Source: JBLWXV01 sp048267245
Lineage (GTDB): Bacteria; Bdellovibrionota; Bacteriovoracia; Bacteriovoracales; Bacteriovoracaceae
Reading direction: 5' to 3'
NCBI GenBank assembly: GCA_048267245.1
Contig: JBLWXV010000002.1
Coordinates: forward strand, 620,001 to 684,000
Length of the DNA stretch: 64,000 nt
Below the pieces are notes generated by a model. That model was not told where the DNA came from and did no database searches. It saw only the letters and a program-made list of their open reading frames with translations. The position numbers and the translations under genes were made by a program. Within the stretch, counting starts at the first letter, position 1. Each line of letters opens with the position of its first letter. Positions 42,414 through 51,623 of this stretch are shown here, in pieces.

Positions 42414-43277
42414 ATGGAGTTTGGCGCGGGACGCTTTGAAGCGACAGATAATCGCTATCAACTTTTAAAGGAAGTTCCTAAAATTACAGGAAGTCGAGAG
42501 GTCTTCTTTGGCCTGCCCCAGTGGGGCGTGCGCGAGTGGAAGGGCTCACTTTACCCGAGCGATCTTCCCGTGAAGGACTATCTCGCTTACTACGGCAGCG
42601 TTCTTAGCTGTGTGGAGCTCTCATCAACCTTTTACTCAAAGCTTGGTGACGACAAGATCCTTAGTTGGTGTGATCAAGTGGGACCTGGTTTTAAGTTTCT
42701 ACCAAAATGGCCAAAACTCATCACTCATCAAAATTCACTTCAAGGACATCAGGGCGAGATTAAAGATTTTCTGCGCCAACTTGAACTCTTTGAAGACAAA
42801 CTCGGCACTTCTATTGTTCAGCTGCCGCCAAATTTTAGTCGCGACTTTCACCGCGAGCTCTACTACTTCCTCTTGCAAATACCAAAGAACTTTCCCTTAA
42901 GTCTTGAACTTCGTCACTCGAGTTGGTTTGAGGCGGGCTCTCTCTACGATAAGCTTCATGACTATCTCGATCAAAATGGCTTTTCAATGACTCTAACGGA
43001 TGCACCGGGAAGGCCTGATCTCTTTCATGCAAGTTTTTGTGGTGGTTTTAATGTCGTTCGCTTTTTAAGTGATGAAGTCGCGGCCCACGACGAGCTTCGA
43101 CTAAAAGAGTGGAGGGAGTATCTATCTTTCTACCCTGGAAAGATTGCCATCTGCCTTCATCGCCCAGATAACACTGGTACTCCAGAGATGCTTGAGTATC
43201 TCGCGCCAGAAGTTTGGGCCAATATCACTGAGGCCAGAGGCAACGATAGTACCGAGAACCTCGATCTCTTTGATTAG
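42414..43277 (+). CDS. DUF72 (YecE-like) TIM-barrel protein
   Basis: 287 residues from the ATG at 42414 (GGGAGA upstream). The DUF72 signatures are present: WGVREWKGSLYP, ELSSTFYSKLGDDKI, FLPKWPKLITH, LGTSIVQLPPNF and LELRHSSW. The enzyme activity of the family is unknown, though it has a TIM barrel. It overlaps the convergent nuclease gene by 4 nt. Confidence 0.88.
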   Translation: MEFGAGRFEATDNRYQLLKEVPKITGSREVFFGLPQWGVREWKGSLYPSDLPVKDYLAYYGSVLSCVELSSTFYSKLGDDKILSWCDQVGPGFKFLPKWPKLITHQNSLQGHQGEIKDFLRQLELFEDKLGTSIVQLPPNFSRDFHRELYYFLLQIPKNFPLSLELRHSSWFEAGSLYDKLHDYLDQNGFSMTLTDAPGRPDLFHASFCGGFNVVRFLSDEVAAHDELRLKEWREYLSFYPGKIAICLHRPDNTGTPEMLEYLAPEVWANITEARGNDSTENLDLFD

Positions 43278-43918
43278 TCCCTAAGTTTAAACCCAAGTTT
43301 TTCAGCGACTTCAGGATTTTTAATGAAGTAGCGACGGTAGGGAGGGACCAGAGAAGTTTCAGTGGGCAAGTAGAGTAGCTTTGTTTCTAGATCTCCAACA
43401 TAATTAGTTCCATCTCTTTGTTGAACGATCATGCGAAATTCATAGGGCATGATTTCACTCTCAGCATAAATTCCTCTCTTACTCTCATAAGCGATGCGAC
43501 CTGCCTCTGAAAAGTCGCGTATTTCTTCAGAGCTCATTGGAGCTATGAGGTAAGGCGCCGCATATCCAGATTCAACCATTTTAAGATTTATATTTTCGCC
43601 CTGATAAAAAACTGTCGCAACGATGCGACGGCGCTCAAGCATCCACTCACCGGCCACATCAATTTCAATCTCGGCACCGATGGGAATAATTGATCGTAGG
43701 TAGTCTCTGGCCACAAATGCAATTTCACCTTGAGAGTGACCATTGAAGTCTACTTCAGGCGTATCAACACCGATAAAGCGAACTGGCTTTGGCTTAATTC
43801 CCTCTCCAAAAGAAATTGTGAGCGTGTCTCCATCGTGAATATGAGTGACCACTCCACTCTTAGTGAGGGCAAAGGCTTGGGATGAAAGAAGGACAAGAAG
43901 TAGGAAGAATTTTTTCAT
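43274..43918 (-). CDS. Secreted thermonuclease (SNase-like)
   Basis: 214 residues from the ATG at 43918, which gives a signal peptide (MKKFFLLLVLLSSQAFA). The staphylococcal nuclease fold is shown by VVTHIHDGDTLTISF, the catalytic Arg in VRFIGVDTPEVD, the Glu in QGEIAFVARDYL and the second Arg in RRIVATVF. It should cut DNA and RNA outside the cytoplasm. It lies next to a second exported nuclease, so this may be a nucleic-acid scavenging unit. Confidence 0.87.
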   Translation of the reverse strand: MKKFFLLLVLLSSQAFALTKSGVVTHIHDGDTLTISFGEGIKPKPVRFIGVDTPEVDFNGHSQGEIAFVARDYLRSIIPIGAEIEIDVAGEWMLERRRIVATVFYQGENINLKMVESGYAAPYLIAPMSSEEIRDFSEAGRIAYESKRGIYAESEIMPYEFRMIVQQRDGTNYVGDLETKLLYLPTETSLVPPYRRYFIKNPEVAEKLGFKLRD

Positions 43919-43968
43919 GGGCGTGGTCTTATCACGCCCTTTGGCAGATGGGCGCAAGAAGGCGCCCA
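43919..43968 (-). promoter_or_regulatory. Two tandem hairpins upstream of the nuclease gene
   Basis: A 7-bp stem (43919-43925 with 43933-43939) ends one base before the ATG of the thermonuclease. A second stem, TGGCGGC-like (TGGGCGC / GCGCCCA, 43949-43955 with 43962-43968), lies just before it and after the endonuclease stop. They could end the upstream transcript or limit translation. Confidence 0.5.
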
Positions 43969-43987
43969 CTTGGTAATTTCTACTTAA

Positions 43988-44719
43988 TTAGAAGTCTGAA
44001 ATATCGTCGATGAGTTCAGGATTTTCGACAAAGACATTGATATTGTGTTGAAAGTCCACGATTCGCTTATGGCGTGCGAGCTCATCTTCATCCACAGGGT
44101 CTTGGTGGTTCCATTTTCTCAGTACTTTTTCTTGGGCCTCATCGATATCGTAGTTGTAGCGAATGGCAAAGTAGAACATGGCGCGGGCAACGTCACCCTT
44201 ATGGTGTTCTGGTGGCTCAAAGCAAGTTCTTCCACTAGCGTCTTTGCCCATTTTACTGCCTTCTCCTTCCCACTTCACCTGAGCAACTTCACAGAAGGGA
44301 AAGTTAGAGCGAGTTGAGTTGATTGAGCTTGTGGTTGGAAAGAGGTGGTGGAGGTCGCTCTTGGCCGTTCCTCTTGCCCCGTGAGACTGGGGCCAGGTAT
44401 GCTCAACGTTCATGACCTTGTGGCTAGGAACGCGAGACGTTTTTAAGCAGTAATCTTCAGAGTAGACACAGCAAACTTCGCCGCCGCGATTGTCGAGCTT
44501 TTCAAAGATAACTTGCTTGGCGCGGTCGTAGCCGAGAGAGTCGTGGTGTTCTGAGACAATATTGTGAAGTTCTGATTTGAGGTTTTTGAGATTTAGGTGG
44601 GAGAGCTGATTGACTTGGGAGTTTGAGAGGCGGGCTTGTGCGAGGGGGGATAAGATGCAACACAAGCTTAAACACAGTAAAAGACGCGTTTTTAAGATAG
44701 CTCTCACTTTAGGCTCCAA
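43988..44719 (-). CDS. Endonuclease I (EndA/NucM family), exported
   Basis: 243 residues with a signal peptide ending near LAQA. The family core NVEHTWPQSHGARGTAKSDLHHLF is present, along with the TRSNFPF and HHKGD(VA)R motifs used in metal and DNA binding. Cys pairs suggest a disulfide. It nicks or cuts DNA in the periplasm or outside. It pairs with the thermonuclease gene downstream. Confidence 0.88.
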   Translation of the reverse strand: MEPKVRAILKTRLLLCLSLCCILSPLAQARLSNSQVNQLSHLNLKNLKSELHNIVSEHHDSLGYDRAKQVIFEKLDNRGGEVCCVYSEDYCLKTSRVPSHKVMNVEHTWPQSHGARGTAKSDLHHLFPTTSSINSTRSNFPFCEVAQVKWEGEGSKMGKDASGRTCFEPPEHHKGDVARAMFYFAIRYNYDIDEAQEKVLRKWNHQDPVDEDELARHKRIVDFQHNINVFVENPELIDDISDF

Positions 44720-44818
44720 GTTTTGTGGGGAATCGTTTATAACGCGGTCATTGGAATTTGGAAATAGGCGACAAGTCTAATATTATCAAGATGTTGTTAG
44801 GATCAATAAGAAGCACTT

Positions 44819-45475
44819 ATGTTTGAAGATGCGCTCACACTCTTTAAAGAAGGAAGGATTGAAGCCCCGCGAATGGGACTGATAGCCTTCTATGCTTTGG
44901 GCGAGCACTTCCACGGCAAGAGCTTCGCAGGGGACCCTAGGCTTAGACTGGGCCCTCAAGAGCTACTTTCTCTAAGCGCCCAAGAACTCTCAAGCCTTGT
45001 GGCGATTGGAAAGTACAAGAAGATTAAAGAGAAGGTGTCGCGTGCACTTTCTATGTGGCTAGCGGGAGAGTGGAAGTTAGAGTTACTACTTCACGTGCCA
45101 AGTGTTTATGAAGTGCTAAAGTTGCAAGCAAGTGGCTCTCGCTGTGTGACACTTTATCCAGAGCGCGAGACGTGGAATCACCCGAAGCTGACTAAGGAAA
45201 ATGCTCTTCACTTCTTTGTTCACGATCTAGAGCATGCGGTTCAGTTTTTTGATTTTTATCATGAGCAACAGCTTGAACTAAATCGCAAGCTGCTAAGCCT
45301 CTACGACAGTGGATATTTTAGAGAATTATTTAAGGGAGGACTTGGAGAGCGCGTGGATTATCTTCTAAGCGATATGAACACCCATCCAGAACACTCCTAT
45401 CAATTCCTCCAGGCGATTTGGTATGATCATCTTAAATGTGACGAGGCCGTGGCCCAGCGAATGGAGCAGCTGTGA
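44819..45475 (+). CDS. Hypothetical soluble protein with HDxEH motif
   Basis: 218 residues, soluble and mostly helical. The motif FFVHDLEHAVQFFDF has HDxEH spacing seen in some metal-binding helical proteins, with further acidic residues downstream. No known family is confidently matched. Its stop overlaps the next gene's GTG start (GTGA), so it is co-translated with the Nudix hydrolase. Confidence 0.6.
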   Translation: MFEDALTLFKEGRIEAPRMGLIAFYALGEHFHGKSFAGDPRLRLGPQELLSLSAQELSSLVAIGKYKKIKEKVSRALSMWLAGEWKLELLLHVPSVYEVLKLQASGSRCVTLYPERETWNHPKLTKENALHFFVHDLEHAVQFFDFYHEQQLELNRKLLSLYDSGYFRELFKGGLGERVDYLLSDMNTHPEHSYQFLQAIWYDHLKCDEAVAQRMEQL

Positions 45476-45891
45476 TTCCAGATAAAGTGCGCGCCTACAT
45501 TATTAAAGAGGGCAGGGTGCTCATTTTTCACGAGCCAGACTTTCCTGAGGCCTGCTACCAAGTACCTGGAGGCACAGTTGATCCGGGTGAAGATTTTCTC
45601 GCCTCGCTTCACCGTGAACTTCTAGAGGAGACAGGAAAATATTTTGAGGGCGACTGGGAGTTAATTCACTCAGAGGTAATCACCCATCCAAAGACTCAAA
45701 AACCTCAGCGCGAACACGTCTACCTTTTAAAATATGGGCAGGGGGATCTCATGGGGTGGGATCATGTGGTCAGTGGTGAGGGCGAGGATCAGGGAATTCT
45801 CTTTCGCTATGAGTGGATTTCTTCACAAGAAGCGCTTGAACTGCTATTACCGTGGATGAAAGCGCATCTACAAATTTGCTTAAAGAGGTAG
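45472..45891 (+). CDS. Nudix hydrolase
   Basis: 139 residues from GTG 45472. The Nudix box is complete: GGTVDPGEDFLASLHRELLEETG has the G-x5-E-x7-REUxEExGU spacing. The protein starts almost directly with the first strand. It hydrolyses nucleoside diphosphates linked to other groups; the substrate is unknown. It is coupled to the HDxEH protein and followed 2 nt later by DUF2288. Confidence 0.9.
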   Translation: MIPDKVRAYIIKEGRVLIFHEPDFPEACYQVPGGTVDPGEDFLASLHRELLEETGKYFEGDWELIHSEVITHPKTQKPQREHVYLLKYGQGDLMGWDHVVSGEGEDQGILFRYEWISSQEALELLLPWMKAHLQICLKR

Positions 45892-45893
45892 AA

Positions 45894-46178
45894 ATGGAAG
45901 AATCGTTTGGTCTCGACGTCAATGTTGGAAGCTGGGAAATGCTCGCCCCTCACTTTGCTCGCGGGGCGCTCTTTGTAGCCTCGAGCTCCCTAGAATTAAA
46001 AAGTGTGGGAGTGGCCATTGCAAAGGACCAGGCCAGTGAAGTCGCCGCCTGGCTTGAAAATTCTGAACTTCGCCGTCCGGATGAGGTTGAGGTTGCCCTT
46101 TGGGCCCAAAGGCCAAGTGAGGAGTTTGCAAATTTCATTATCGTGCAACCCTATGTAATTATTCAGCTCATTAACTAA
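45894..46178 (+). CDS. DUF2288 family protein
   Basis: 94 residues from the ATG at 45894 (AGAGG upstream). It matches DUF2288: NVGSWEMLAPHFARGALFV, VGVAIAKDQASEVAAWLEN, ending in FIIVQPYVIIQL. The function is unknown. It is the last gene of a three-gene unit. Confidence 0.75.
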   Translation: MEESFGLDVNVGSWEMLAPHFARGALFVASSSLELKSVGVAIAKDQASEVAAWLENSELRRPDEVEVALWAQRPSEEFANFIIVQPYVIIQLIN

Positions 46179-46279
46179 CCTGTTTCAAAAATGAATCTCC
46201 CGAGAGCAGAAATTGAACTTTGCTCTCATATTTTGACGCCTGCTGGTAAACCTGCCGCAACACTAATCAGGAGTCAAAA

Positions 46280-48253
46280 ATGAAAACTTCCTACCTCACA
46301 CACATTCTCGCTGGCACCCTCGTTCTCACAACCCTGATGAGCTGTGGCGGCTCAAAGCAGACCACCGGCGCTCCGGCAACAAGCAGTCCCGAACAAGCAA
46401 AACAAACTGAGCGAGATGCGCTCGATCAAGCAATTGAAAACTCTCGCCTCGCTAAAGAACTTCTCGGAGCGAAGTCTAGTGAGCGCAATTCATTTGAAAT
46501 TGAATTCTTAGAAGAAGATGGCGTGAAATCTCTCTATATCGTTGGCGAATCGCTTGAGATTAATCAGGAGATTGCTGAGGTGATTATGCAAAAACTTAAT
46601 TCTCAAGACGATAGTCTCTTTGTAAGAATTGATCACTTAACGATCTCGGCCCCTCTTTTTCTTCCGAGTGTGAAGGTTGAGTTAGTGGGAGAGACGCTCT
46701 CATTTATTAATGAGGGTCTACTCAATGTATCTGGGAACATGGGGATGGATGCTGGCGAAATTATCTATGAATTTGAGAAAATTGAAGACCTAGATCAAAT
46801 CAAAAAAAAAAGATTTTTCCTTAATGGAGGCGTCGGGACGCCAGCAGAAGGTGGTGCACCTGGAAGTAATGGCCGATCGATTCCTTCACTAGGAGGCGAT
46901 GTCGTCTGGCGTAGGACTGTTCGCATTAGCTGTCCATCTTCACCGGTGAGAGACTTTTCTCGCTTTAAGGCCAGAGAGTGCTTTGAGACAGCTCAAGAAG
47001 AGGGAGTAAAGGCTTGTCCAGAAAGTGGTAGTGCTGGGCAGGCACCCACTCTTCCAGGACGTGGGGGCAGAAGAGGTTCATTTCAATCTTCAAAGGGAAT
47101 CAATGCTCAAGTAGCCTCGATGATAGAGGGCAGAGATGGTGAAAATGCTGCAACTACATCAGCTATTCCTGGGGGAAGTGCGGGAACTCCACGCCAGGCG
47201 ATTTTTGAATATGTTCTCATTCAAAACAATGGTTCTCGCTCTGTTAAGCAAGAGAGGTGCGGCACAACAAGCGAAGGAATGTCGATCACTCCCTTAAGTG
47301 CATCGACATCTGAACGTGAGGCATTGCCGTGGGGAGTGAGAGTTGGCGAACTGAACCCCCTTTCAACTCTTAAAAAAGCTTCAGCTAGTCTACGCTTTAT
47401 TTCTGAGTTTATCGGTGGCTACGATATGAAGAATGCCGCTAGCTTGGTGGCTGAGAATATTAAACTCTTAAGTGAATTCAAAGCTTCTAACGAAGAAGAG
47501 GCCTATCAAAGCGAAAATTTGCTTCAACAATTAAGACTCTCTCATTCACTGATTCACTTTATTAATAAGTATGGCTTTCTTGGTTCACCACTTAAGGGAA
47601 GTAGAGCGGTTGAAGTAGCGAAGGTCTTTTTAACGTTAGGAGAAGCTAATACAAGTGAGCACATTAAGAACTTTTTTGATCATTTCGGACTACGCCAGGG
47701 GATTGAGTTCAGTGATTTCAGTTCGAGCAGTATTGATGAGGCGATTAAATTTGAAATTCACGACTTTTTGAATATGCTTCCAACTGATGAAAGAGAATTA
47801 AGTAATTTTGAATCCCTCTCATTGGTTGAAAGACAGGCGACCTTTGCAAATTTTTGGAATCAAAATTCCATTGATAAAGATGCTTTCGATAAACTTCTCC
47901 AGTTGGCACAGGAGGTGGAAGGGGCGAAGAACCGAGTTGCCATCTTCAATCTTATGCTCGCCACTAAAGTGAAGCTTGAGCGCAATCAGACATTTCTTCT
48001 TATGGCCTATGGTTATAGTGAAACAATCCTCTCTCTTAGAAAGAGTCTGGTGCGATGGCAATTGATGCTTAGTGCTCAAAGAATTGGAAGATTTGCCTTG
48101 GCCGCAAGCACAGAAGTATCAGCAGGTTTTATGAATGAGTTTGATTTAAAACTAATTGATATTGAGCGTGCTGGAGTGGCCAACTACGACAATTATCAAC
48201 TACAGAGTGCAGCATCGCAGCTAATGGCCCCAATCTATCGCTATGCTCAATAA
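46280..48253 (+). CDS. Large lipoprotein of unknown function
   Basis: 657 residues. A lipobox (MSCGG) gives a lipidated Cys22. A low-complexity Gly-rich stretch near 182-205 (GGVGTPAEGGAPGS) and another near 250-270 resemble collagen-like or flexible linkers. The last 300 residues are helical. No enzyme motif is seen. It may be a surface-attached scaffold. It is followed by slyD but without overlap. Confidence 0.65.
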   Translation: MKTSYLTHILAGTLVLTTLMSCGGSKQTTGAPATSSPEQAKQTERDALDQAIENSRLAKELLGAKSSERNSFEIEFLEEDGVKSLYIVGESLEINQEIAEVIMQKLNSQDDSLFVRIDHLTISAPLFLPSVKVELVGETLSFINEGLLNVSGNMGMDAGEIIYEFEKIEDLDQIKKKRFFLNGGVGTPAEGGAPGSNGRSIPSLGGDVVWRRTVRISCPSSPVRDFSRFKARECFETAQEEGVKACPESGSAGQAPTLPGRGGRRGSFQSSKGINAQVASMIEGRDGENAATTSAIPGGSAGTPRQAIFEYVLIQNNGSRSVKQERCGTTSEGMSITPLSASTSEREALPWGVRVGELNPLSTLKKASASLRFISEFIGGYDMKNAASLVAENIKLLSEFKASNEEEAYQSENLLQQLRLSHSLIHFINKYGFLGSPLKGSRAVEVAKVFLTLGEANTSEHIKNFFDHFGLRQGIEFSDFSSSSIDEAIKFEIHDFLNMLPTDERELSNFESLSLVERQATFANFWNQNSIDKDAFDKLLQLAQEVEGAKNRVAIFNLMLATKVKLERNQTFLLMAYGYSETILSLRKSLVRWQLMLSAQRIGRFALAASTEVSAGFMNEFDLKLIDIERAGVANYDNYQLQSAASQLMAPIYRYAQ

Positions 48254-48350
48254 GAAAAGTCAGCTTTGTTTGCTCTTTGCATAAAAGATTTTTTGCATAA
48301 GCTCTCTGGTGTGATAGGGTGGCGGGATTGCAAACGACAAAGGAACACTT

Positions 48351-48833
48351 ATGAACATCGCAAAACACTCTGTTGTATCAATTCATTACAAACTTACTAA
48401 CGACGGTGGGGAGACTCTTGACTCAAGTGAAGGTCGCTCTCCACTTGCTTATATTCAAGGTATTGGTCAGTTGATCCCTGGTCTTGAAAAGGCCCTCGAC
48501 GGAAAAGCCGTTGGCCACAAAGATAAAGTAACTATCCAGCCTGCCGACGCTTATGGCGATCGCAACGACGCTCTTATTCAAGCTGTGGGCAAAGAGCAGA
48601 TCCAAGGAACAGAAGATGTTCAAGTTGGGATGCAATTTGAAACAGAAGGTCCACAAGGGCCAATGCTTCTTACAGTAGTTGAAGTTAAAGAAAACGAAGT
48701 TGTTCTTGACGGAAACCACCCGCTAGCTGGCGTTACACTTCACTTTGATGTTGAAGTTGTAGGCGTGAGAGCTGCGACAAAAGAAGAACTTGATCACGGT
48801 CACGTTCACGGTGAAGGCGGACACCACCACTAA
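48351..48833 (+). CDS. slyD: SlyD-type FKBP peptidyl-prolyl isomerase
   Basis: 160 residues with the FKBP core (IQGIGQLIPGLEKALDGKAVGHKDKVTI), the insert-in-flap region VGMQFETEGPQGPMLLTV, and a short His-rich tail DHGHVHGEGGHHH that can bind nickel or other metal. It combines prolyl isomerase and chaperone activity. A terminator follows. Confidence 0.92.
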   Translation: MNIAKHSVVSIHYKLTNDGGETLDSSEGRSPLAYIQGIGQLIPGLEKALDGKAVGHKDKVTIQPADAYGDRNDALIQAVGKEQIQGTEDVQVGMQFETEGPQGPMLLTVVEVKENEVVLDGNHPLAGVTLHFDVEVVGVRAATKEELDHGHVHGEGGHHH

Positions 48834-48845
48834 GAAATTTCAATG

Positions 48846-48872
48846 CCTAGGCCCTTGTTAAGAGGGCCTAGT
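48846..48872. terminator. Bidirectional terminator between slyD and the ABC gene
   Basis: CTAGGCCC pairs with GGGCCTAG (48847-48854 with 48864-48871) around a 9-nt loop. It lies at the two convergent stops. Confidence 0.75.
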
Positions 48873-49539
48873 GTTCAAAGTTCATCTCCCTCTCAATTCT
48901 TCCATCTGTAAGGAATATTTCTCTGCTCGCCATGCGCGCATAGTCTGGTTCATGGGTAACCAGAACAATTGTCGTCTTATCTTCTCTGTTTACACGCTTT
49001 AAGATTTCCATCACCTTAATTCCCGTTTGGGAGTCGAGGTTACCTGTTGGCTCGTCAGCAAAGATATAACGTGGCTTTAAGAGGAGCCCGCGTGCAATGG
49101 CAACTCGCTGTTGCTGTCCGCCTGAGAGTTGATCGGGAAACTTGTGGGCGTGGGGAGATATCTCCAGTTCTTCAAGTAACTCCATCGCCCGTGCCTTTTT
49201 TTCTTTATGTTCATTGAAGTTTCTCGCTGGGAGTAGAACATTTTCAAGTGCTGAGAGCTCGGGGAGAAGATAGTGAAATTGAAAGATGAAACCGATATTT
49301 CTACCGCGGTAATTGTGTAGCTCGATGTCATCCATCTGAGCAATATCATGGTTATCAATAATAATTTTGCCAGATGTTGGCGAGTCTAGAGTTGAGAGAA
49401 TGTAGAGGAGAGTCGACTTTCCCGAACCGCTTCGTCCAGAGATCGAGACGAATTCACCATCATCGATTGTCACGTCAAGCCCGTGGAGAATTGTGGCCTT
49501 GCCAAAGCTTTTAACAATTTCAGTTCCAATCAGTGACAT
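48868..49539 (-). CDS. ABC transporter ATP-binding protein, LolD/MacB type
   Basis: 223 residues. Walker A GRSGSGKST, signature LSGGQQQR, Walker B YIFADEP and the H-loop VLVTHEP are present. The family is that of LolD, MacB and FtsE. It is the last gene of a unit with an FtsX-type permease and a membrane fusion protein. Its start overlaps the permease stop. Confidence 0.92.
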   Translation of the reverse strand: MSLIGTEIVKSFGKATILHGLDVTIDDGEFVSISGRSGSGKSTLLYILSTLDSPTSGKIIIDNHDIAQMDDIELHNYRGRNIGFIFQFHYLLPELSALENVLLPARNFNEHKEKKARAMELLEELEISPHAHKFPDQLSGGQQQRVAIARGLLLKPRYIFADEPTGNLDSQTGIKVMEILKRVNREDKTTIVLVTHEPDYARMASREIFLTDGRIEREMNFEH

Positions 49540-50783
49540 TATGAAGCGCTCCTGATGACGTCTATTGGAGTAAGTTTCGAGGCGCGATGGGCGGGGAGTA
49601 GGCTTGCAAAAAAAGCGGCAACTTGTGAGGCCACAAAGGCCGTAACGTAGATGCTTGGAGCGAAGGAGACGATGAGATGATTGCCCTTGCCGATACTTAT
49701 TCCAATATCAATGCTCTCAATTAAGAGATTGAGAAGATAGCCAAAGCTCAGGCCAAGTGTTGCTCCAGTGATTCCTAAGAGGAGTCCTTGGATCATAAAG
49801 AGGATGAGTATTTTATTAGGGGTGTAACCAATAGATCTAAGGATGGCGATCTCGCGATTTTTCTGAGCAATCATAATACTGAGGACGTTATATATTCCAA
49901 AGGCCGAGACCATTAGGATTGCGCCGGTAATTACATAGCGAACCAGGTCTTGAATGGTGATGATTTGCTTGAATGATTCGTTGGCCTGAATCCAACTCTT
50001 AACAGTGTCGCGACCTAGAAAATTCCACTGGGCTGCAAGATCACTTGCTAGATTAATATCATAGAGGGCAACGGCGATTTCATTGACTCGGTTAGGTGTT
50101 TTTTGAATTTGACCGACATCTTTGATGTGAGCGATCGCCATTGATTTATCTGCTGCTTCGTTACCTAGATGAATCTTTCCCGCTATTCGAAAGGGAGTGG
50201 CTGGGTTGGGCCCGATTTGAATTAAGACGGTGTCGCCAACTAAGACGCCAAGATTGTGCATCAGCTTAGAGCCAAGAACAACTCTCTTGCCGGCCCCTTT
50301 AAGACTTAGGAGGCTTCCCTCCTTCATATAGTCTTCGAGACTTGTGATTTTAAGCTGTTGCTCGGGAACAATACCAGAGAGATTGAGTGGCTCTGAGAAT
50401 TCTTTGAATCTCACGATTCCACTTACATTTAGCCTTGGCGCATAGGAATAGACTCGCGGATCTTTATCCAAGAGTTCGTACCATCCCGATGGGTTATCTA
50501 ACTTAGACTCCTCCCTCTTTCCGGCCGGAGGGCGGTACCAGATAACTTCTTGGGCCTCATTAAAATGCTGTGACTCAACATCTTCTTGGAGAACATAATC
50601 CTCTTTGCCACTGATGATGACATGTGCAGTATTATTGAGGAGCTGTTCAGAGAGATACTCTCTCATACCAAGTTGGACGCCAGCGATGATGACATAGATC
50701 ATTGAAGCAAACGAAATTCCCAAAAAAATGAGTGTCGTCTGTTTTTTCTTCGCGAGCATTTGTCTTATGGCAATAAAGAACAT
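49539..50783 (-). CDS. ABC transporter permease, MacB/FtsX (LolCDE-like)
   Basis: 414 residues with one N-terminal membrane segment, a large periplasmic domain (30-270) and three C-terminal segments (from YVITGAILMVSAFGIYNV), the arrangement of the FtsX/MacB fold. The sequence AIVRSIGY-like AILRSIGYTPNKI is the coupling helix. It would extract or export lipoprotein-like or peptide substrates. No lipoprotein-specific feature can be seen. Confidence 0.88.
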   Translation of the reverse strand: MFFIAIRQMLAKKKQTTLIFLGISFASMIYVIIAGVQLGMREYLSEQLLNNTAHVIISGKEDYVLQEDVESQHFNEAQEVIWYRPPAGKREESKLDNPSGWYELLDKDPRVYSYAPRLNVSGIVRFKEFSEPLNLSGIVPEQQLKITSLEDYMKEGSLLSLKGAGKRVVLGSKLMHNLGVLVGDTVLIQIGPNPATPFRIAGKIHLGNEAADKSMAIAHIKDVGQIQKTPNRVNEIAVALYDINLASDLAAQWNFLGRDTVKSWIQANESFKQIITIQDLVRYVITGAILMVSAFGIYNVLSIMIAQKNREIAILRSIGYTPNKILILFMIQGLLLGITGATLGLSFGYLLNLLIESIDIGISIGKGNHLIVSFAPSIYVTAFVASQVAAFFASLLPAHRASKLTPIDVIRSAS

Positions 50784-50786
50784 TGC

Positions 50787-51566
50787 TTAGTCCTTATGCG
50801 AGACTTTGAGTTTGTCAGTTTCTTTTATATCTCCTTCAAGTAGCTGTAACCAGACTCCTTGAGAGGTTCCCACTTTTACTTTAACATCACTCGTTTTGCC
50901 GTCTCTGACTCGCTTTACTCGGTCGTTCTCAAGAGCGCGGGCCGGAATTAGCAGGGAGTTCTTGTGGGTGCCCACAACGATAGAGACGTCCGCGCTCATA
51001 CCTGGAAGGACTTCCTTGGGGAGAGAGGTGACCTGAATGACGACGAGAAATTCTTCTTCGCGGGGATAGATTGATTCGACCTTGCCCTCAATCACTCCAA
51101 AATTAGAGTCGTGGAAGGTGATTTTTGCTAACTGATCTCGCTTAACTTTAAGGGCGCTACTTTGCTCGAGCGAAACTTCCAGGTAGAGATTTTCAAGACT
51201 TTCCACCTTGATGAGTGGAATTTGAGGAAGCGCAGTTTCACCTGCGTTGATATTTACCAGGGTGACGTGACCATCAATGGGTGAGCGGTACGGCGCACCG
51301 GTTTCAAAGCTAATGAGAGTATCTCGCGCCGAAACGCTATCTCCCTCTCGAACAAAGACTTTTGTGACTTTGGTGAGAATGCCTATTTTCACATCAAACT
51401 TATCTCTGGCCTTGACTTTGCCCATTCCAAAGACTGCCTCGACCACGTCTGAGCGCTTCAGGGAAACTTCTTCATAACTATTCTTTCGAATAAAGAAGAG
51501 CGCCACAATGACTAGTACGGCGACTACGAGAAGGAGGAGAGCAAAGAATTTTTTTGATGTCTTCAT
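50787..51566 (-). CDS. Membrane fusion (HlyD/MacA-like) protein without coiled-coil hairpin
   Basis: 259 residues, one N-terminal membrane anchor. The two lipoyl half-motifs (VTKVFVREGDSVSARDTLISFE and YRSPIDGHVTLVNINAGE) follow each other with almost no sequence between, so the alpha-helical hairpin that normally contacts TolC is missing. It partners with the ABC permease and ATPase (3-nt gap). A tripartite exporter with TolC is therefore doubtful; a periplasmic adaptor is more likely. Confidence 0.82.
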   Translation of the reverse strand: MKTSKKFFALLLLVVAVLVIVALFFIRKNSYEEVSLKRSDVVEAVFGMGKVKARDKFDVKIGILTKVTKVFVREGDSVSARDTLISFETGAPYRSPIDGHVTLVNINAGETALPQIPLIKVESLENLYLEVSLEQSSALKVKRDQLAKITFHDSNFGVIEGKVESIYPREEEFLVVIQVTSLPKEVLPGMSADVSIVVGTHKNSLLIPARALENDRVKRVRDGKTSDVKVKVGTSQGVWLQLLEGDIKETDKLKVSHKD

Positions 51567-51603
51567 GCGAGATTCCAGGGAGGATTTGTCTCTAGAATCT
51601 CGC
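51567..51603 (-). promoter_or_regulatory. 9-bp hairpin abutting the fusion-protein start
   Basis: GCGAGATTC (51567-51575) pairs with GAATCTCGC (51595-51603) with a 19-nt loop. On the minus strand its 3' arm ends directly before the ATG at 51566, occupying the ribosome site region. It lies in the 57-nt space after cti. Confidence 0.55.
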
Positions 51604-51623
51604 AGTTGAAGCGTTAGGTAAAG

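Noticed and set aside
46240..46262. TGGTAAACCTGCCGCA before the large lipoprotein
   Set aside because: Right spacing but wrong bases around both elements.
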